Assembly (NCBI GenBank): GCA_903842595.1 | Contig: CAIMMO010000230.1 | Coordinates: forward strand, 47,590 to 111,589 | Direction: 5' to 3' | Length of the DNA stretch: 64,000 nucleotides | From: an uncultured Alphaproteobacteria bacterium | GTDB lineage: Bacteria > Pseudomonadota > Alphaproteobacteria > Caulobacterales > Hyphomonadaceae | In this document: positions 43,255-52,225 of the stretch, piece by piece | How positions within the stretch are numbered: position 1 is the stretch's first letter | How the letters are laid out: each line of letters starts with the position of its first letter | Notes under the pieces: model-generated | Told to the model about the DNA's origin: nothing | What the model saw: only the letters and a program-made list of their open reading frames with translations | Database searches by the model: none | Position numbers and translations under genes: made by a program

Positions 43255-44799
43255 TCAGGTCGGGATCCGGTAGACCGGGCACTCGCGAAGGCTTGAAGGC
43301 GTCGCGAAATCCGTCTCCGTCGGCCAGGTCAGCTGCGTCGACGCATCGATCAGATCGAGCGGCTTCTTGCCCGCTGCCTCCGCCGCTGCCCATTTTTCAG
43401 GCGAGCAAAGCGTGTTGATATTGACCGAGATGACCTCGCCATAGACTTCTTTCCACCCGCCTGCATCCAGGCCGCGGCGCCCCATCTCGACAAGCACGCT
43501 TGCCTCAAGCCCACGCACGCTCACGGCCAAAGCAGGTCGCGGCGCCGGCGGTGACGGCAAGGCCGATGGCGGCGCGACTGCGATGTTCGGCGCCGAGGGA
43601 ATCTTCAGGGGAGGCGCCGCGCCGCGCAAAATCCCCTGCGGGGGGGCAGCTTGCGGCGACGCCAGCACGGGCGGGTTCAATGAAGGCGCGGGCGCTTGCG
43701 CTGTAGGGGGAGGACGCACGAAGTCCGGGGTCGATGCGATTGAATTGTCGGGTTTAGGCGGATCAGCTTGGGCGAGGTCGCCCGGCTGTCCGAACAGCAT
43801 CTGCCCGCCATAGGTCATCACCACGCCGACAAGGCCACCGAGCATCGTGCCGACTGCGAACATCGCGCCGCGCTTCGACCGGCCCGGCCGAAGCACCTGG
43901 AACATCTTCCGCAGCTCATTCGGAATCTTGCCAGCTCGTGTATAGGCAAAGCGGCTGATGTCGCGGTCGATCGGCAAGGCAAAGTCGCCGATGAACTCCC
44001 ACGGCTCAGAGGCCGTTACGGGCGGCGAGCCATCGGTCGGCGCCGTCAGCTCCCCAATCAGACCCATCAAGGCTTCGGCTCTCACGCGTGGCTGTGTCGG
44101 TTCGGCGGCCATCGCCTTCAGCGCCTTGCGACGCGCCACATCCCAGACGCCCTCGCCCGTGGCGATGGTCATCGACTCGATCGCCGTGAAGAACCGGTCC
44201 TTCTGGACCGTGGAGAGGCTTCCCGGCGACCAGACGAGACCGGTCTGGCGGAACAGTCGTGGTTGAAGCGCCTTGGCGAGTGATCCTGCCAGCGCGCGAA
44301 CTTCCTTCGGTTCGGCGGGCTGCCACTCGCTGAACGGCTGATGCCGTTCGGTTTCCGCCGTCAGCTCGCGAACGAACATCTCGAACTTGGCCGTCTCGAA
44401 CGCCTCGACCTCGCCCGGCTCCTTGCTGAACCATCCGGGCGCGATCGACATGACGTCCTGATGCGCGACCATCGAGCTGATGCCCGCAGGCGAAAGCCCG
44501 GGATCGAGGCTGATCGGAACGACCTTCTCCATCATCAGCGAGGCGGAGAGTTCGAGCCAGCACGGATCGGATTCGGCATAGGACCGCGTCAGGACCGGAA
44601 CGACTGCGTTTGCATTCCTCAACCGCCGCCCGACATAGGGAAGGCGATAGGTGTCGCTGGCGGTGTTGACCAGGTCTCCATCCGCCGCTTCGTCGATCGC
44701 GATCTCCATGCCTGCGGGCGCCGCCTTGCGCAGGCGTTCAGCCAGCTTCAGGGCCATATCGCGGTCCTGACGGGCATACGAAACGAAGACAATTGTCAT
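43255..44799 (-). CDS. TIR-domain protein with membrane segment and Pro-rich linker
   Basis: A 514-residue protein of composite build. Residues 1-130 are a TIR (TIR_2) domain (TIVFVSYARQDRDMALKLAERL; the Glu of CWLELSASL is at the catalytic position of NAD-cleaving TIRs). Next comes a helical region of about 180 residues, a transmembrane helix (AVGTMLGGLVGVVMTYGGQML), a long Pro/Ala-rich linker, and a C-terminal domain of about 90 residues (ASVLVEMGRRGLDAGGW). The start at 44799 follows the TIR fold. Bacterial TIR proteins serve in anti-phage defence or signalling; no partner gene is adjacent. Confidence 0.75.
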   Translation of the reverse strand: MTIVFVSYARQDRDMALKLAERLRKAAPAGMEIAIDEAADGDLVNTASDTYRLPYVGRRLRNANAVVPVLTRSYAESDPCWLELSASLMMEKVVPISLDPGLSPAGISSMVAHQDVMSIAPGWFSKEPGEVEAFETAKFEMFVRELTAETERHQPFSEWQPAEPKEVRALAGSLAKALQPRLFRQTGLVWSPGSLSTVQKDRFFTAIESMTIATGEGVWDVARRKALKAMAAEPTQPRVRAEALMGLIGELTAPTDGSPPVTASEPWEFIGDFALPIDRDISRFAYTRAGKIPNELRKMFQVLRPGRSKRGAMFAVGTMLGGLVGVVMTYGGQMLFGQPGDLAQADPPKPDNSIASTPDFVRPPPTAQAPAPSLNPPVLASPQAAPPQGILRGAAPPLKIPSAPNIAVAPPSALPSPPAPRPALAVSVRGLEASVLVEMGRRGLDAGGWKEVYGEVISVNINTLCSPEKWAAAEAAGKKPLDLIDASTQLTWPTETDFATPSSLRECPVYRIPT

Positions 44800-44970
44800 G
44801 GGCGAGGTCACCAGGAGAGGCGACAACCCTAGCACGCGATTTTCACGCGAAAAGAGATCGTTAACGCAACGAGTTCCGAATTCGCGTGGCAGGTGAAAGC
44901 CTGTCGGGGAATGCGCGCCCCAGGAGACGCTACCTTACTTTCCCGTCAGATTGGGAAGAAACTGGTCTGC

Positions 44971-46164
44971 CTACTGATGGTCCCGCAGGCCCAGCACGCG
45001 CTTGGCGACCACGTTGAGGTTCACCTCAGACGTGCCGCCCTCGATCGAGTTGCCCTTGGCGCGGAGCATGGCGCGGGTGGACATGATCTCACCCGGCTTG
45101 AACCCGTCGCCTTCCCACCCAAGTCCCTGATAGCCCATGGCCTCGACCTGAAGCTCGGTCTTGGTCTGGTTCATCTTGGCCGCCGCATACTTGATGATCG
45201 AGGTCGCCGGTCCCACGTCCGCTCCTGCCTTCGCAAGCTCGGTGTTCCGCTGGATCGTCAGTGCGAAGGCCTGCTCGTACATCATTGATTTCGTGATGCG
45301 GCTGCGCAGGTCGCCATCGGCAAGAACGCCGTCCTTCGTGCCGACATACTTCTTGGCGATGTCGGCCAGCGTCGGCCCTGAACTGCGCTCCGACCCGAAG
45401 CCCGTCGCGGAAATGTTCTGGCGTTCATACTGCAACAGCCGCTTGGCTATGTCCCAACCCTTGCCTGGCACGCCGACCATCTGCGCCTTCGGCACCTTCA
45501 CATCGGTGAAGAATGTTTCGCAGAACGGCGATGAACCTGAGATCAGCAGGATCGGCCGCGTCTCGACGCCCGGGCTCGTCATGTCGAACAGCACGAAGGA
45601 GACGCCTTCGTGCTTTTTCGTGAAGTCCGTCCGCACGAGACAGAAGATCCAGTCGGCATGGTTCGCATACGACGTCCAGATCTTCGATCCGTTGATCAAC
45701 CAGTGATCGCTCTTGTCCTCGCACTTGGTCTGCAGCGAAGCGAGGTCCGATCCAGCGCCGGGCTCCGAATAGCCCTGACACCACCGCGTCTTGCCAGCGA
45801 CAATGTCTGGCAGGAAGCGCTGCTTCTGCTCCTCGGTGGCGTATTCCAGCAGCACCGGCCCAAGCATCCAGACGCCGAATGAGGCGAGGGGCGAGCGCGC
45901 ATTGATGCGCTTGAGTTCATGGTCAAGCACGATTGCTTCGGCGTTCGAGAGCCCACCGCCGCCATACGCTTTAGGCCATGTCGGCGCAGTCCACCCCTTG
46001 CCGGCCATGCGCTCCAGCCACAGCTTGGAGTCAGGGTTCACGAATTTCTGGTTGCGTCCGCCCCAGACGACTTCTTCTTCCACTGCCGGGGTCCGCATCG
46101 ACGCTGGGCAATTTGCCTCGAGCCATGCGCGGGTTTCTGCGCGGAATGTCTCGATGTCGGCCAT
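44971..46164 (-). CDS. Acyl-CoA dehydrogenase (large-subunit type)
   Basis: A 397-residue acyl-CoA dehydrogenase with GYSEPGAGSDLASLQT (FAD/substrate loop), WLINGSKIWTSYANHADW and the terminal IEGGTSEVNLNVVAKRVLGL. The WTAPTWPKAYGGGGLS opening and the overall order are typical of the larger partner of alpha2beta2 enzymes for sterol or aromatic acyl-CoAs, and the short-motif enzyme at 38727 could be such a partner, though it is 5 kb away. It stands alone on the minus strand after the TIR gene. Confidence 0.9.
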   Translation of the reverse strand: MADIETFRAETRAWLEANCPASMRTPAVEEEVVWGGRNQKFVNPDSKLWLERMAGKGWTAPTWPKAYGGGGLSNAEAIVLDHELKRINARSPLASFGVWMLGPVLLEYATEEQKQRFLPDIVAGKTRWCQGYSEPGAGSDLASLQTKCEDKSDHWLINGSKIWTSYANHADWIFCLVRTDFTKKHEGVSFVLFDMTSPGVETRPILLISGSSPFCETFFTDVKVPKAQMVGVPGKGWDIAKRLLQYERQNISATGFGSERSSGPTLADIAKKYVGTKDGVLADGDLRSRITKSMMYEQAFALTIQRNTELAKAGADVGPATSIIKYAAAKMNQTKTELQVEAMGYQGLGWEGDGFKPGEIMSTRAMLRAKGNSIEGGTSEVNLNVVAKRVLGLRDHQ

Positions 46165-46230
46165 TGCTTTCTCCAGATATCCTTTACGTCAGGGCTAAGC
46201 CCGCCCCCGCGCCTGGTCAACCACGCCGCC

Positions 46231-46494
46231 TCAGGGGCCATAGCCCCGCAACGTGTTGCCGCCGGTCTGATAGCCGAGCATGCCTGCAACATGGATGATT
46301 GCAAAGATCGCCGCTGTCGCCGCCAGAACCGTGACGAGCGGCCACGAGATCCACTGCACCCTCAGGCTGTCCCTGCGCGGCCGGCCGGACATCCACCCGG
46401 CAAAGGCGGTAAGACCGCCGAACAGCGCGACTGCAGCAATCGTGATTGGCCATTCCATACGAAGAGGAATGCCGCGCTCAGGAATGTCAGACAA
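46231..46494 (-). CDS. Small membrane protein of unknown function
   Basis: An 87-residue protein with two transmembrane segments (WPITIAAVALFGGLTAFAGWM and WPLVTVLAATAAIFAIIHVAGML) linked by the basic SGRPRRDSLRVQ. The pattern is plausible for a real small inner-membrane protein; the ATG at 46458 is an alternative start. No family recognised. It lies 66 bp upstream of the acyl-CoA dehydrogenase gene on the same strand. Confidence 0.55.
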   Translation of the reverse strand: MSDIPERGIPLRMEWPITIAAVALFGGLTAFAGWMSGRPRRDSLRVQWISWPLVTVLAATAAIFAIIHVAGMLGYQTGGNTLRGYGP

Positions 46495-46623
46495 GTCTCA
46501 GGGCGCAGGCGCTGCCGGGACCAATCACCGCGCATCATTCAGAACGGTACGATACCCCTGGACGCCGCTCTGTGCCGAAGGCTCGCTGAGGCGGCGCCCG
46601 CTTTCCGGCGAAGCGGGGCGCGA

Positions 46624-46806
46624 TCATCCACGGCGTGTCGTGGCGTGTTGTGAGCGTGAGGCAAACGCGGCTTCGATCGCGCAGAGATAGCCAAGGCCGA
46701 ACATTATCCAGCGCCACGCCTCCACCTTCCTGAATATCAACAGGTTCGCTGCGATCCAGAGATCGGGCCTGCGCACGATTGCGGCGACCACCGCCCAGAA
46801 GCGCAT
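46624..46806 (-). CDS. Possible small protein of unknown function
   Basis: A 60-residue frame from the ATG at 46806: RFWAVVAAIVRRPDLWIAAN followed by KVEAWRWIMFGLGYLC, with two weakly hydrophobic parts and a basic tail. The ribosome-binding site is poor and the track start further upstream is not better. The AIVRRPDLW opening recurs in small bacterial membrane proteins, which argues mildly for a real gene. Confidence 0.35.
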   Translation of the reverse strand: MRFWAVVAAIVRRPDLWIAANLLIFRKVEAWRWIMFGLGYLCAIEAAFASRSQHATTRRG

Positions 46807-47106
46807 CGCAATGATGATGGCGAAGGTCGTTCCGGGTTGGCGCGTATGAAGCCGCCGACCACTGCCGCTAGGTGGCAGCGTCCCAATAGCTATCGAACAG
46901 GATGCCCCCAAGATTCCAGAAATTCAGCCGGGATCGCGTTGGATGCTGCGTTTGCTGCGAATCAAGTCTGGCAGGAAGGTAAGTGCCCATGCGCGCCTGC
47001 GGGTTCGACGGCACATGCTGCCGCAACGCGTTGCCTAACAACATATCCAGGGTCAGGCGTACTTGCACAGACGGTGCATTTCCGCTCCACAGGCGAGAGA
47101 GGCCTC
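46807..47106. other. Intergenic stretch before the threonine aldolase
   Basis: Three hundred bases with no supported gene. The upstream extension of the aldolase frame (from 46837) lacks codon bias and a start signal. The promoter of the aldolase should lie here. Confidence 0.4.
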
Positions 47107-48129
47107 ATGAATTTTTCATCCGATACCGCTGCGCCGCCCCATCCCCACATTCTCGAAGCCATGCTCGCGGCAGCGAAAGGCGCAGCGCCCAGTTATGGCA
47201 ACGATGCCTGGACGGCGGCCGCGCGCGCGGCCCTTCGCGATCTGTTTGAGACGGACCTTGATGTCTTGCTAGTCGCGTCGGGTACGGCTGCGAATGCGCT
47301 TGCGCTGGCCACGCTGTGTCCGCCGCACGGGTCGATCCTTTGCCACGCCGAAGCGCATATCGAGCGCGATGAACGTGGCGCGCCTGAATTCTTCACCGGC
47401 GGCGGCAAGCTGTCCCTGCTCTCTGGCGCACATGCGCGCATCGACCTCGGGCAACTCCGCACGCGGCTCGCCGCCAACCGGCATGACTTCGTTCACGAGA
47501 CACCGGCCCATGTGCTGTCCTTGTCGAACCTTACGGAAAGCGGCGCCGCCTATCGGCCGTCGGAGATCGCCGAGCGCGCCGCACTGGCGCGTGAAGCTGG
47601 TCTCGCCGTGCACCTCGACGGCGCACGTCTCGCGAATGCGATCGTCTCGACGGGTGCATCCCCTGCCGAGGCGACGTGGCGCGCCGGCGTCGATGTCCTG
47701 AGTTTCGGCGCTACCAAGAATGGCGGGCTTGGCTGCGAGGCGATCGTGCTGTTCGGCGCCGCGCGGCAACGGATCGGCGACCTGACCGTACGGGCCAAGC
47801 GGGCAGGCCACCTGCCGCCCAAGATGCGCTTCCTCGGTGCTCAGATGTCGGCTTATCTCAAGGACGATCTCTGGCTACAGCTTGCGCGGCAAGCCAACGC
47901 TTCAGCAACACAACTTGCCGATGTGCTAACCGCTGCCGGTGCGGAACTTGCTCATCCGACGGATGGCAACGAAGTATTTGTCACGCTTCCACCCGGCCTC
48001 GGCGAGCGCCTGAAGGCTGCGGGTGCAGGTTTTTACCCATGGATTGACGGCTCGCACCGCTTCGTCTGTTCATGGGCCACAGAGCCGGATGAAATCCGCG
48101 CCTTTTCAGACCTGTTGGGCATCAGTTAA
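47107..48129 (+). CDS. Low-specificity L-threonine aldolase
   Basis: A 340-residue PLP enzyme of the threonine-aldolase family, which splits threonine or allo-threonine into glycine and acetaldehyde. It begins FSSDTAAPPHPHILEAM, has LLVASGTAANALAL, HLDGARLANAIV and the PLP-binding lysine in LSFGATKNGGLGCEA. The start at 47107 with GAGAGG upstream gives the standard length; the track start adds 90 spurious residues. It is followed at 107 bp by the diguanylate cyclase gene without obvious functional link. Confidence 0.88.
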   Translation: MNFSSDTAAPPHPHILEAMLAAAKGAAPSYGNDAWTAAARAALRDLFETDLDVLLVASGTAANALALATLCPPHGSILCHAEAHIERDERGAPEFFTGGGKLSLLSGAHARIDLGQLRTRLAANRHDFVHETPAHVLSLSNLTESGAAYRPSEIAERAALAREAGLAVHLDGARLANAIVSTGASPAEATWRAGVDVLSFGATKNGGLGCEAIVLFGAARQRIGDLTVRAKRAGHLPPKMRFLGAQMSAYLKDDLWLQLARQANASATQLADVLTAAGAELAHPTDGNEVFVTLPPGLGERLKAAGAGFYPWIDGSHRFVCSWATEPDEIRAFSDLLGIS

Positions 48130-48235
48130 GCCTCGCCCCGAATTCTCGCATAGCTGCTTCACGGCTTGTCGACCTTGTTCTGCCATTCTCGCCCCAGTAC
48201 CGGTCCGCCTGGCCGGTCTGTGGGTGGGACAAGGC

Positions 48236-50533
48236 ATGCGCCTCGTTGATCTGAAGACGACGTTTCTCGGCGAGGTCGACGTTCCCGCCGCGCATCGCGA
48301 CGCGATCAATGCCGCCCGGCGCACGACCTTCCATTCGCTTGCCCCGCTCGCTGCTCTCCACTCGCTCCTCAATGCGCTCGTGCTGACATTCGCCTTCTGG
48401 GGGCATGCCGGCATGCCGCTGGTCTTCGTCTGGTGCTACACCAGCGCAGTCCTGATCTTCATCCGCATGCGCGAAGCGCGCCGGCCCGCCGGCCAGCTCG
48501 ATCCGAAAGTCGAAGATGGCCGCATCGTCCGTTACACGCTCCTGTCCGGCGCGCTCTGGAGCGGCATGATCGCTGTGCTCATCGCATCGGGCGGGGCAGA
48601 ACACGCGTTGCTGCTTGGCATCTTCACGGCTGTGATGCTCTGCGTCGGGGCGTTGCTCCATTCGAGCTTCCCGATCGCCTCGCTGGGATACTCGCTGATG
48701 ATTACGGCTGGCGCAGGCCTCGGCATGATGCTCGGTGGTCACAGCTGGTCTTTCAACGCTTTGCTCCTGCTTGCTGCGGGCGTCATCGCCCTGCAGCGTT
48801 TTGCGGCGGCCAGCCACGTGTCCGATATCCGCCGGCGCCTCGCCACGGCGGCCATGCAGGACGCCAAGGACACAGCCGCGCTCCTGCTCCAGGACTTCGA
48901 GGCGCACTCCTCAGACTGGGTGTGGAGGATCGATGCGCACGGCCGGCTCGGAAGTCCCTCGCAGCGCTTCGTCGATGCATCCGGACTCTCTTGTCATGAA
49001 CTGGAAGGGGGCAGCTTCCTGGCCCTTTTCGTGCCGGAATCGTTGCACCACCTGCAGGAGCTTCTGAGGCATCGCAGGCCGTTCCGCGACGAGGCGCTAC
49101 GGGTCAGGATAGGCTCGCGCGAAGTGTGGTGGTCCTTGAGCGGACAGCCCGCAGCCGATGGCGGATGGCGCGGCGTCTGCTCCGACATTACCCGTTCGCG
49201 CGATGCGGAAGCACGTATCGCATACGTCACCGAGTATGACGCCCTTACCGATCTTCCCAACCGCGCTGTGCTCGTGCGCCAGCTCGAAATCGCCGAGGAA
49301 GCGGGCAGGGCGAGCGATGAAAGCTTCGCGCTTTTCGTGATCGACCTCGACAACTTCAAGGCGCTGAATGACACGCAGGGCCACCCGGTCGGTGACGCCT
49401 ATCTCAGGGTCGTGGCTGGGCGGCTGCGCGACTGTGTTGGCCAGACTGCCTTCCTCGCGCGCCTTGGTGGCGACGAGTTTGCGGTGCTTCACCGCGACAT
49501 GCGGGCGGACGAGGCCGGCGGTGTCGCAGAGCTGATCGTCGATGCGCTGCTCGCGCCCGTGACACTCAACGGCAAGGAGATTCTCGCCGGCGGCAGCGTC
49601 GGCGTCGCGATGGCGCCCGAGAACGGGTCTGACCCTGCCATCCTCATGAAGAATGCCGAGCTCGCCCTCTATCGCGCCAAGGCGCAGGGGCGCGGCTGTG
49701 CGCGTTTCTTCGAACCTGGAATGGAAGAGAACGCGCGCGTCCGCGCTGACCTTGAAACGGATCTTCGCACTGCACTGGCAAGCGAGGCGATGGATGTGTA
49801 CTTCCAGCCGCTGGTGAATACGCGCACGCGGAAGGTCTCGGGATACGAGACGCTGCTCCGCTGGAACCGCCCCGGCCACGGCCTCGTGTCACCAGCCGTG
49901 TTCATTTCATGCGCCGAGGAGACCGGCATCATCGTGCCGCTTGGCGAGTGGGTGATCCGCAAGGCGATCGAGGAGGCTGCGCAGTGGCGCGATGATGTGA
50001 CGGTTGCGGTCAACCTGTCGGCCGCGCAGATGCACAACCCTTCGCTGGTCGCCACGGTTGTTGGCGCACTCGCTGCGTCCCAGCTCGATCCGAGCAGGCT
50101 TGAGATCGAGATTGTCGAGAGCGTGCTGATGGATGAAACGGAGCACAACATCCGCACGCTGCATGCGCTGCGGCAGCTGGGGGTGAAGATCGCGCTGGAT
50201 GACTTCGGAACGGGCTATTCGTCGCTGAGCTACCTGCGCGCCTTCCCGTTCGACAAGATCAAGATCGACCAGCGCTTCGTGCGTGACATCGACACCTCGG
50301 TCGAGAACCAGGCGATCGTTCGCGCTGTGATCTCGCTGGCGCGTGACCTTGGCATGCGTGTGACGGCCGAAGGGGTCGAGAACGAACAGCAGGCGGCGAT
50401 CCTGGCCGGGCTTGGCTGCACGGAAGTGCAGGGCTTCCTCTACAGCCGCCCGATTCCAGCCTCGGAGGTCGAGAAGGTTGAAGCCGATAAGCGCCCGGCG
50501 CCCAGCATCCTGAAGCTTCGCCGGAAGGCCTGA
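48236..50533 (+). CDS. Membrane GGDEF-EAL protein (cyclic-di-GMP turnover)
   Basis: A 765-residue protein with five or so N-terminal helices (residues about 40-200), a PAS-like domain (about 225-325, SSDWVWRIDAHGRLGSPSQRF), an intact diguanylate-cyclase core (LARLGGDEFAVL) and a C-terminal EAL phosphodiesterase domain. The EAL signature itself reads ETLLRW, but the other metal and catalytic positions are present (EIVESVLMDE, ALDDFGTGYSSLSYL, KIDQRFVRD, AEGVENEQQ), so hydrolysis remains possible. The start is the ATG at 48236; earlier residues in the track overlap the aldolase gene. A hairpin terminator follows. Confidence 0.9.
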   Translation: MRLVDLKTTFLGEVDVPAAHRDAINAARRTTFHSLAPLAALHSLLNALVLTFAFWGHAGMPLVFVWCYTSAVLIFIRMREARRPAGQLDPKVEDGRIVRYTLLSGALWSGMIAVLIASGGAEHALLLGIFTAVMLCVGALLHSSFPIASLGYSLMITAGAGLGMMLGGHSWSFNALLLLAAGVIALQRFAAASHVSDIRRRLATAAMQDAKDTAALLLQDFEAHSSDWVWRIDAHGRLGSPSQRFVDASGLSCHELEGGSFLALFVPESLHHLQELLRHRRPFRDEALRVRIGSREVWWSLSGQPAADGGWRGVCSDITRSRDAEARIAYVTEYDALTDLPNRAVLVRQLEIAEEAGRASDESFALFVIDLDNFKALNDTQGHPVGDAYLRVVAGRLRDCVGQTAFLARLGGDEFAVLHRDMRADEAGGVAELIVDALLAPVTLNGKEILAGGSVGVAMAPENGSDPAILMKNAELALYRAKAQGRGCARFFEPGMEENARVRADLETDLRTALASEAMDVYFQPLVNTRTRKVSGYETLLRWNRPGHGLVSPAVFISCAEETGIIVPLGEWVIRKAIEEAAQWRDDVTVAVNLSAAQMHNPSLVATVVGALAASQLDPSRLEIEIVESVLMDETEHNIRTLHALRQLGVKIALDDFGTGYSSLSYLRAFPFDKIKIDQRFVRDIDTSVENQAIVRAVISLARDLGMRVTAEGVENEQQAAILAGLGCTEVQGFLYSRPIPASEVEKVEADKRPAPSILKLRRKA

Positions 50534-50552
50534 ACGCCAGACATGAGAAAGA

Positions 50553-50576
50553 CGCGCTTCGAGGAAGCGCGCCTTT
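50553..50576 (+). terminator. Intrinsic terminator of the GGDEF-EAL gene
   Basis: The stem CGCGCTTC / GAAGCGCG with loop GAG starts 20 bp after the stop codon and is followed by CCTTTCC. The T-run is short, so strength is uncertain. Confidence 0.55.
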
Positions 50577-50821
50577 CCATCACTCTACGCGAACTCTACA
50601 CGGCCGAGGAACCACGCGAGTCGGCCATCTGCATTTAGGCATGCGCTGGCAGGCGATGCGAGCGTTCGGAGCAGTGCGAACTGCTCTCCGGCTACGCTGT
50701 ACGGCAAGCTACAAACGAAACGGGCGCGGAGCCGGGTTACCAACTCAACGCGCCCTTCATCGTGTCAGAGACCGATCACGCGGGATCCGGAAGTCAGGAC
50801 CCGCGGCCAGCGAAGACAGTC

Positions 50822-51253
50822 TTAAGCGACTTTCTTGGCGGCGGACTTGACGGCGGCCTTGGTGTGCGAGGCTGCTTCCTCGACCGCTTTCGGGGTCAGG
50901 GTGGCAACCGTGTCGAGCAGGTCCGTCTGGGCTTTCTTGGCCACTTCAGCGAAGGCGAACAGGCGGGCAGGGATGTCCTGCATCGCGGCCTGGGCGACTT
51001 CGCCGGCTTTCTTGGCGTAGGCGGTCGGCTCGGCTTCCGGCGACATCAGGGTCGTCGCGTCTTTCGCGGCGTCCTGCATCCAGGCGGTCGTCAGTTCGAC
51101 GTTCTTGTTCAGCGCCTCGATGGCGACCGCGCGATACTTCGCCGACATTTCGGTGAAGGCCTTCATCGGGCCGGCATTGGCGAAATCGGGCATGTACTTG
51201 GTGAATTGTTCCATGTTCTTGTTGAAGTCGAACATGTCGGTCATCGGGTTCAT
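50822..51253 (-). CDS. Phasin (PHB granule-associated protein)
   Basis: A 143-residue, almost entirely helical protein of the phasin family: FDFNKNMEQFTKYMPDFAN near the start, a central EALNKNVELTTAWMQDAAKDA helix and a Lys/Ala-rich tail (HTKAAVKSAAKKVA). Phasins coat intracellular polyhydroxybutyrate granules and control their number and size. It is close to phaC and phaR, and PhaR is known in other bacteria to repress phasin genes and to be titrated by granules; no operator was identified by eye. GGAGAG precedes the ATG. Confidence 0.88.
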   Translation of the reverse strand: MNPMTDMFDFNKNMEQFTKYMPDFANAGPMKAFTEMSAKYRAVAIEALNKNVELTTAWMQDAAKDATTLMSPEAEPTAYAKKAGEVAQAAMQDIPARLFAFAEVAKKAQTDLLDTVATLTPKAVEEAASHTKAAVKSAAKKVA

Positions 51254-51368
51254 GAGGCTCTCCAGAGGGTTGTCCGGTCGTTGACCAATATCTAATGCCG
51301 CGGCGCGGCAAAGGCAATCTAATTTTGCTGCAGATGCGAGGAAAAATGCCGCGCTTGCGAAGTTCAGA

Positions 51369-52214
51369 TTAGCCTGACGTTAGGGAATTAGCCTGCCGAC
51401 GGGTCGCCAGGGCGGCAAATCCAAGAACCCAGCCAATAACGAAGCTGAGGCCGTACCCGGCTAGCGGGACAGGGTAGGCGCCGAAGAGTGGCGCAAGCGA
51501 AGTCGCTCCGAAGTAAGCTGATAACGCCAATGCTTGCCAGCGCACGTCAGGCGAGCGCAGGAGCAGAATTGGGCTGACCGCAGCCAATCCCAAGCCAGCC
51601 GCCATCGCGATGCCGAGCACCTGGGACTGGCTAAAGGCGAGCAGCAGGATGCCCTCAACATGCGCCACCGGCAGGAGCGGGTCGGGCTGCCTGAGGCAGT
51701 AGGCGACAAGTGCAAAACCGAGGATCAGCGAGCCGAGCGCGCCCTTCCAGCCGAAGGCGAAAGCGAACAGGATCACACTCGCGATCACGAACCCGGCCAG
51801 CTGCGAGATGTCCGGCTGGTGGGCGATCACGGCGCCAATGATGACGAAACTGAGTGCGGCGATCCATGCGCGTGCTCGCGCGAAGGCTGCGATCGCGACC
51901 GGCAGGACCAGTGCTGCGGCGTTGAGCTGGACTGGGCCGGCGCCAACCCAGCGGAAGACGCCTTCCTGACCTGGGCTCACAAGGCTGAGACTGATGACGA
52001 TCACCGCGACCAAGATAGCGCCGATGCCGAACCAGCCACGCGAGGCAATGAAGGGTCCCAAAGCCGCGGCGGCGAACCATGCGACCGGATTGCGGATCCA
52101 GATACCCAGCGGAATGTCAGCCTGCGCCATGGCTGCAGCGCCGAGAACGATCGCAAGCAGGGAACCTGCGCCAAAAGCCCAGATGGCGGAGCGATACGCT
52201 TTGTCCTGATGCAT
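51369..52214 (-). CDS. FtsW/RodA-like membrane protein, shortened and divergent
   Basis: A 281-residue protein with about nine hydrophobic helices. The stretch FRWVGAGPVQLNAAALVLP corresponds to the RW-GPxQ-QPSE loop of SEDS glycosyltransferases (FtsW/RodA), and AHQPDISQLAGFVIASVILF resembles their QPDLGTAL loop. It is about 100 residues shorter than FtsW/RodA, and the catalytic Asp of SEDS proteins would be in QPD. It lies 11 bp downstream of phaC and 115 bp upstream of the phasin gene on the same strand, which makes a PHB-related operon member likely but unexplained. Confidence 0.6.
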   Translation of the reverse strand: MHQDKAYRSAIWAFGAGSLLAIVLGAAAMAQADIPLGIWIRNPVAWFAAAALGPFIASRGWFGIGAILVAVIVISLSLVSPGQEGVFRWVGAGPVQLNAAALVLPVAIAAFARARAWIAALSFVIIGAVIAHQPDISQLAGFVIASVILFAFAFGWKGALGSLILGFALVAYCLRQPDPLLPVAHVEGILLLAFSQSQVLGIAMAAGLGLAAVSPILLLRSPDVRWQALALSAYFGATSLAPLFGAYPVPLAGYGLSFVIGWVLGFAALATRRQANSLTSG

Positions 52215-52225
52215 GGTTGGCGAGA

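Noticed and set aside
50780-50812. Terminator for the phasin gene (CGCGGG / CCCGCG hairpin)
   Set aside because: No T-run on the minus strand after the stem.
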